From Trifolium pratense (taxonomy: Eukaryota; Streptophyta; Magnoliopsida; Fabales; Fabaceae), in assembly GCF_020283565.1 (NCBI RefSeq), contig NC_060059.1, positions 11,353,501 through 11,417,500 on the forward strand: a stretch of 64,000 nucleotides of DNA, read 5' to 3'. The position numbers and the translations under genes were made by a program. Below the pieces are notes generated by a model that ran no database searches, was not told the origin of the DNA, and worked only from the letters and a program-made list of their open reading frames with translations. Of this stretch, positions 61,791 to 64,000 are shown piece after piece; position 1 is the stretch's first letter, and each line of letters begins with the position of its first letter.

Positions 61791-62250
61791 TCTTATCTTA
61801 TAACTTCTTTCATTTATAAGTACGAAGTTTTATTGTCGTTTAACGGTGACTAATCTTTTATTGGGAAATCTATAAAATATAAGATGAGTTATTTGAATTT
61901 TCTCCATACGCCAAAAATCAAAAATCAAAATTTTTTAGCATTTCTAATTTCTAGAATTTTAGCTTCCAGAAAAACTTTTCATTTTAGCTATAGTTTCAAT
62001 TTATCAATGTACTGTACAAATTTCCCAACATGTAATATACGGCCATAGTTTCATAACCTGTCTATTGATTGAAAGCATATGAATATATAAATAATGTCAT
62101 TCAATATATTCAGTCTAAAGTGGCATAGATGGTCTTTATATCTCCAAAGTAATTGGGCATCTAAAAAGTAAAACCTCTTTGGAATGTATGTGCTTTAATT
62201 TATTCAAAGAAACAAATCTTACACTTAGCTAAGTATAGTTTGTACCTCCC

Positions 62251-62258
62251 TATAAATA
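62251..62258 (+). promoter_or_regulatory. TATA box of glutaredoxin copy B
   Basis: TATAAATA lies 140 bp before the ATG, in a promoter block that is conserved in mirror image upstream of copy A. Confidence 0.6.
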
Positions 62259-62397
62259 GCTTACCATACTTGCTCATTTTTAAATAACCTAAGCCTCACA
62301 TATAAACATAGTTTTATATATTTTTCCAATTCTCCTATAACCTTTTTTTACATATTTTTGTCACTAGAAAATATTTATTTGGAAATAATCACTTAAG

Positions 62398-62697
62398 ATG
62401 GAGAAGGTGATGAGGTTGGCTACAGAAAAAGGTGTAGTGATTTTCACAAAGAGTTCATGTTGTCTATGTTATGCAGTGAATGTTTTGTTTCAAGAAGTTG
62501 GAGTGTACCCTGTGGTTCATGAAATTGACAAAGATCCTGATTGTAAAGAAATGGAGAAAGCTATAAAAAGGTTAGGTTGTAATGCACCTGTCCCTGCAGT
62601 ATTCATTGGAGGAAGACTTGTAGGGTCTACTAATGAAGTAATGTCCCTCCACTTAAGTGGTTCACTCATTCCACTATTGAGGCCATATAGAATGTAA
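62398..62697 (+). CDS. CC-type (class III) glutaredoxin, CEPD/ROXY6-9-like, copy B
   Basis: Paralogue of the gene at 53768-54067, also 99 residues and intronless, with start MEKVMRL and end RPYRM. The active site CCLC is at residues 21-24, and the GSTNEVMSLHLSGSL signature and LxxLL-type LIPLL are kept; there is no ALWL tail. It differs from copy A at five positions by eye: I34 to V, G49 to C (DPDCKE), T57K58 to K57R58 and A91 to I. The extra cysteine at residue 49 is not part of the active site. The mirror-image promoter similarity suggests that both copies were duplicated with their regulation. The CEPD-like role is inference from sequence pattern. Confidence 0.93.
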   Translation: MEKVMRLATEKGVVIFTKSSCCLCYAVNVLFQEVGVYPVVHEIDKDPDCKEMEKAIKRLGCNAPVPAVFIGGRLVGSTNEVMSLHLSGSLIPLLRPYRM

Positions 62698-62974
62698 CTT
62701 AATTTGATTGATCAGGTTCAGTTTGATTATTAGGAAGCCATGCAAATTACACGTTTGCTGCATCTACCTTCATTGGAAGAATAAATTAATTACATATGCC
62801 TTAATATCAATATTTAAAGTACTAGTATTAGTAGTAAGTGTATTCATTATTAGTCTATCCAATGATGTATGATTAAGTTTCTAGCATTAATTTGATTAGA
62901 AATAATGTAATCTGCTAAATATTCTTAGTAATGAAGTTCCATGTTGATATTTGTACAATTTAAAAGGTTAATGA
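62698..62974 (+). other. 3' flank of glutaredoxin copy B
   Basis: AT-rich. The first bases after the stop (AACTTAATTTGAT) also mirror the flank of copy A. Confidence 0.4.
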
Positions 62975-63125
62975 AGACATTGAGTTCAAGTGGTTATTGA
63001 ATTTTCCTCAAGATGAATTCTTCGGAAGTATCTGAGTTCGATTCCTGGTAAATAGGAACAATTCTTAATTGGTCAAACTTTACTTACCTCGTGACCGTAT
63101 GCTAGATTATCGGCCCCCTTCCTTA
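62975..63125 (+). repeat. SINE-like repeat
   Basis: GAGTTCAAGTGGTTA (A-box-like) and GAGTTCGATTCCTGG (B-box-like, 63033-63047) are followed by a tail with TTTACTTACCTCGTGACCG. A related tail lies near 4918-4980. Confidence 0.55.
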
Positions 63126-63751
63126 ATTAGAAACCAAAGTGTTAATAACAAAAAAATAATTTAATTTAAGAGGTTACATTACAAAGTTTAAGAAATCAAA
63201 TATTAGTTGTTAATGCTCTCGTACAAAGAAATAATTATGTACAAAAATAAGATGATCTAAACGAGGATATGATATATCCAAATGATTATTTAGACATAAT
63301 TGGTTTTCCGGTTACAACAAAAACTTATGAGATATCTTTTATTTTTTTGAGCAAACCTATCAAACATCTTAAATTTATGTAAATAAAGAGATTTTAATAA
63401 ATTATATTGCGAATAAAATATGATGGAACTAAAAGGAAAGCAACGCCTACAATACTTTTGCATATAATATATAAAAATTAAAAAAGGGCGTGAAATACTC
63501 TATCCTTTATAATTTGAGGGTATTTACACATCGACCAATTTACTAATTTATAGTTTTCAGGTAAACTAATCACAATTTTTTTTTTTAAAAAAAATTATAA
63601 AAATCTATTAGAATAAGAAACCTTTTCCCTTTGAAAAGGAAGGGGATTTTTATTTTGAAACTCAAGGAAGGGAATTTTGAATTCCCATATCATTTAACAA
63701 ACCAGGTAGCCTACAAACAAAAATTCCAATTTCATCCGATAATCTCAAATA
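63126..63751. other. Intergenic DNA
   Basis: No gene is recognised. A stretch near 63620-63730 (TTTAACAAACCAGGTAGCC and AAATTCCAATT text) resembles 57085-57155, to the left of the Gypsy-type LTR. Confidence 0.4.
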
Positions 63752-64000
63752 TGTTAGAGTGGAAGAGAGTGAGAGTGAGAGAGAGAATAGTTTCATCAAT
63801 GAGCATTGATTTTATTGATCACATGAATATAATTTATAGAGATACAAATTGTAGTGTATTGCTTGGTTAACAAACTAACTAGAGTAACTAACTCGGGTTA
63901 GTTACTAACTAACCAACAAACCAAAAGTAGTTACAACAACCTGTTATAACTAACAAACTAACAACTATCTTGCAAAACAAATAACTAACATAAACAGAAG
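63752..64000 (-). mobile_element. Start of a Copia-type LTR, cut by the window end
   Basis: The left boundary TGTTAGAGTGGAAG fits an LTR end. On the minus strand the sequence shows a run of GTTAGTT motifs, a TATAAATTATA box and an AATAAAA signal before CTCTAACA, as in short Copia LTRs. No tRNA-Met primer site is seen next to it, so it may be a solo LTR. Most of it may lie beyond the window. Confidence 0.4.

Larger units (their letters stand above)
61095..62697 (+). repeat. Right arm of the glutaredoxin inverted duplication
   Basis: Inverted counterpart of 53768-54885. It is longer because of inserted AT-rich and SINE-like DNA at about 61350-62040. Confidence 0.8.

Overview
The window is nuclear DNA of a flowering plant: AT-rich, intron-containing genes, TA microsatellites and dense transposable-element debris. 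The auxin receptor, the SINE-like and MITE families and the LTR types fit a legume, and Medicago is my best guess. This rests on family resemblance; no search was run.

Five genes look functional. (1) A TIR1-clade F-box auxin receptor at 25.9-28.4 kb has three exons, a miR393 target site, a CT-rich 5' leader and a short upstream ORF. (2, 3) Two tandem leucine-rich-repeat receptor kinases of the non-RD, Xa21/EFR-like subfamily XII lie at 40.6-43.7 and 45.5-48.6 kb, in direct repeats of about 4.4 kb. (4, 5) Two nearly identical 99-residue CC-type glutaredoxins lie on opposite strands at 53.8-54.1 kb (minus) and 62.4-62.7 kb (plus). They end the arms of an inverted duplication whose 7-8 kb interior is mostly mobile DNA. 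They resemble the CEPD/ROXY6-9 group, which acts in systemic nitrogen signalling.

Region by region: 1-12 kb holds a 5'-truncated LINE, a nested hAT/Tourist insertion with a perfect 8-bp target duplication, Stowaway-type MITEs and a SINE-like repeat. 12.1-18.0 kb is a Copia element with almost identical LTRs, a GAATC target duplication and a broken interior. 18-25.4 kb holds SINE-like sequence, a probable solo Copia LTR, a LINE RNase H relic and a G/C-rich hAT MITE just upstream of TIR1. 28.4-40 kb is gene-poor and holds MITEs, a probable TIR transposon with a small hairpin inside, a palindrome of about 0.8 kb and a LINE scrap. 40-50 kb is the receptor-kinase pair. 50-64 kb holds the glutaredoxin pair around a composite TRIM array with one target duplication for the whole block, a Gypsy-type LTR fragment, two Helitron-like tandem units and, at the right edge, the start of another Copia-type LTR.

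The genes touch auxin perception, surface immunity or signalling, and probably long-distance nitrogen signalling; nothing shows they form one system. The most unusual structures are the composite TRIM array, the young but coding-dead Copia element, the long palindrome and the inverted glutaredoxin duplication filled with transposons.
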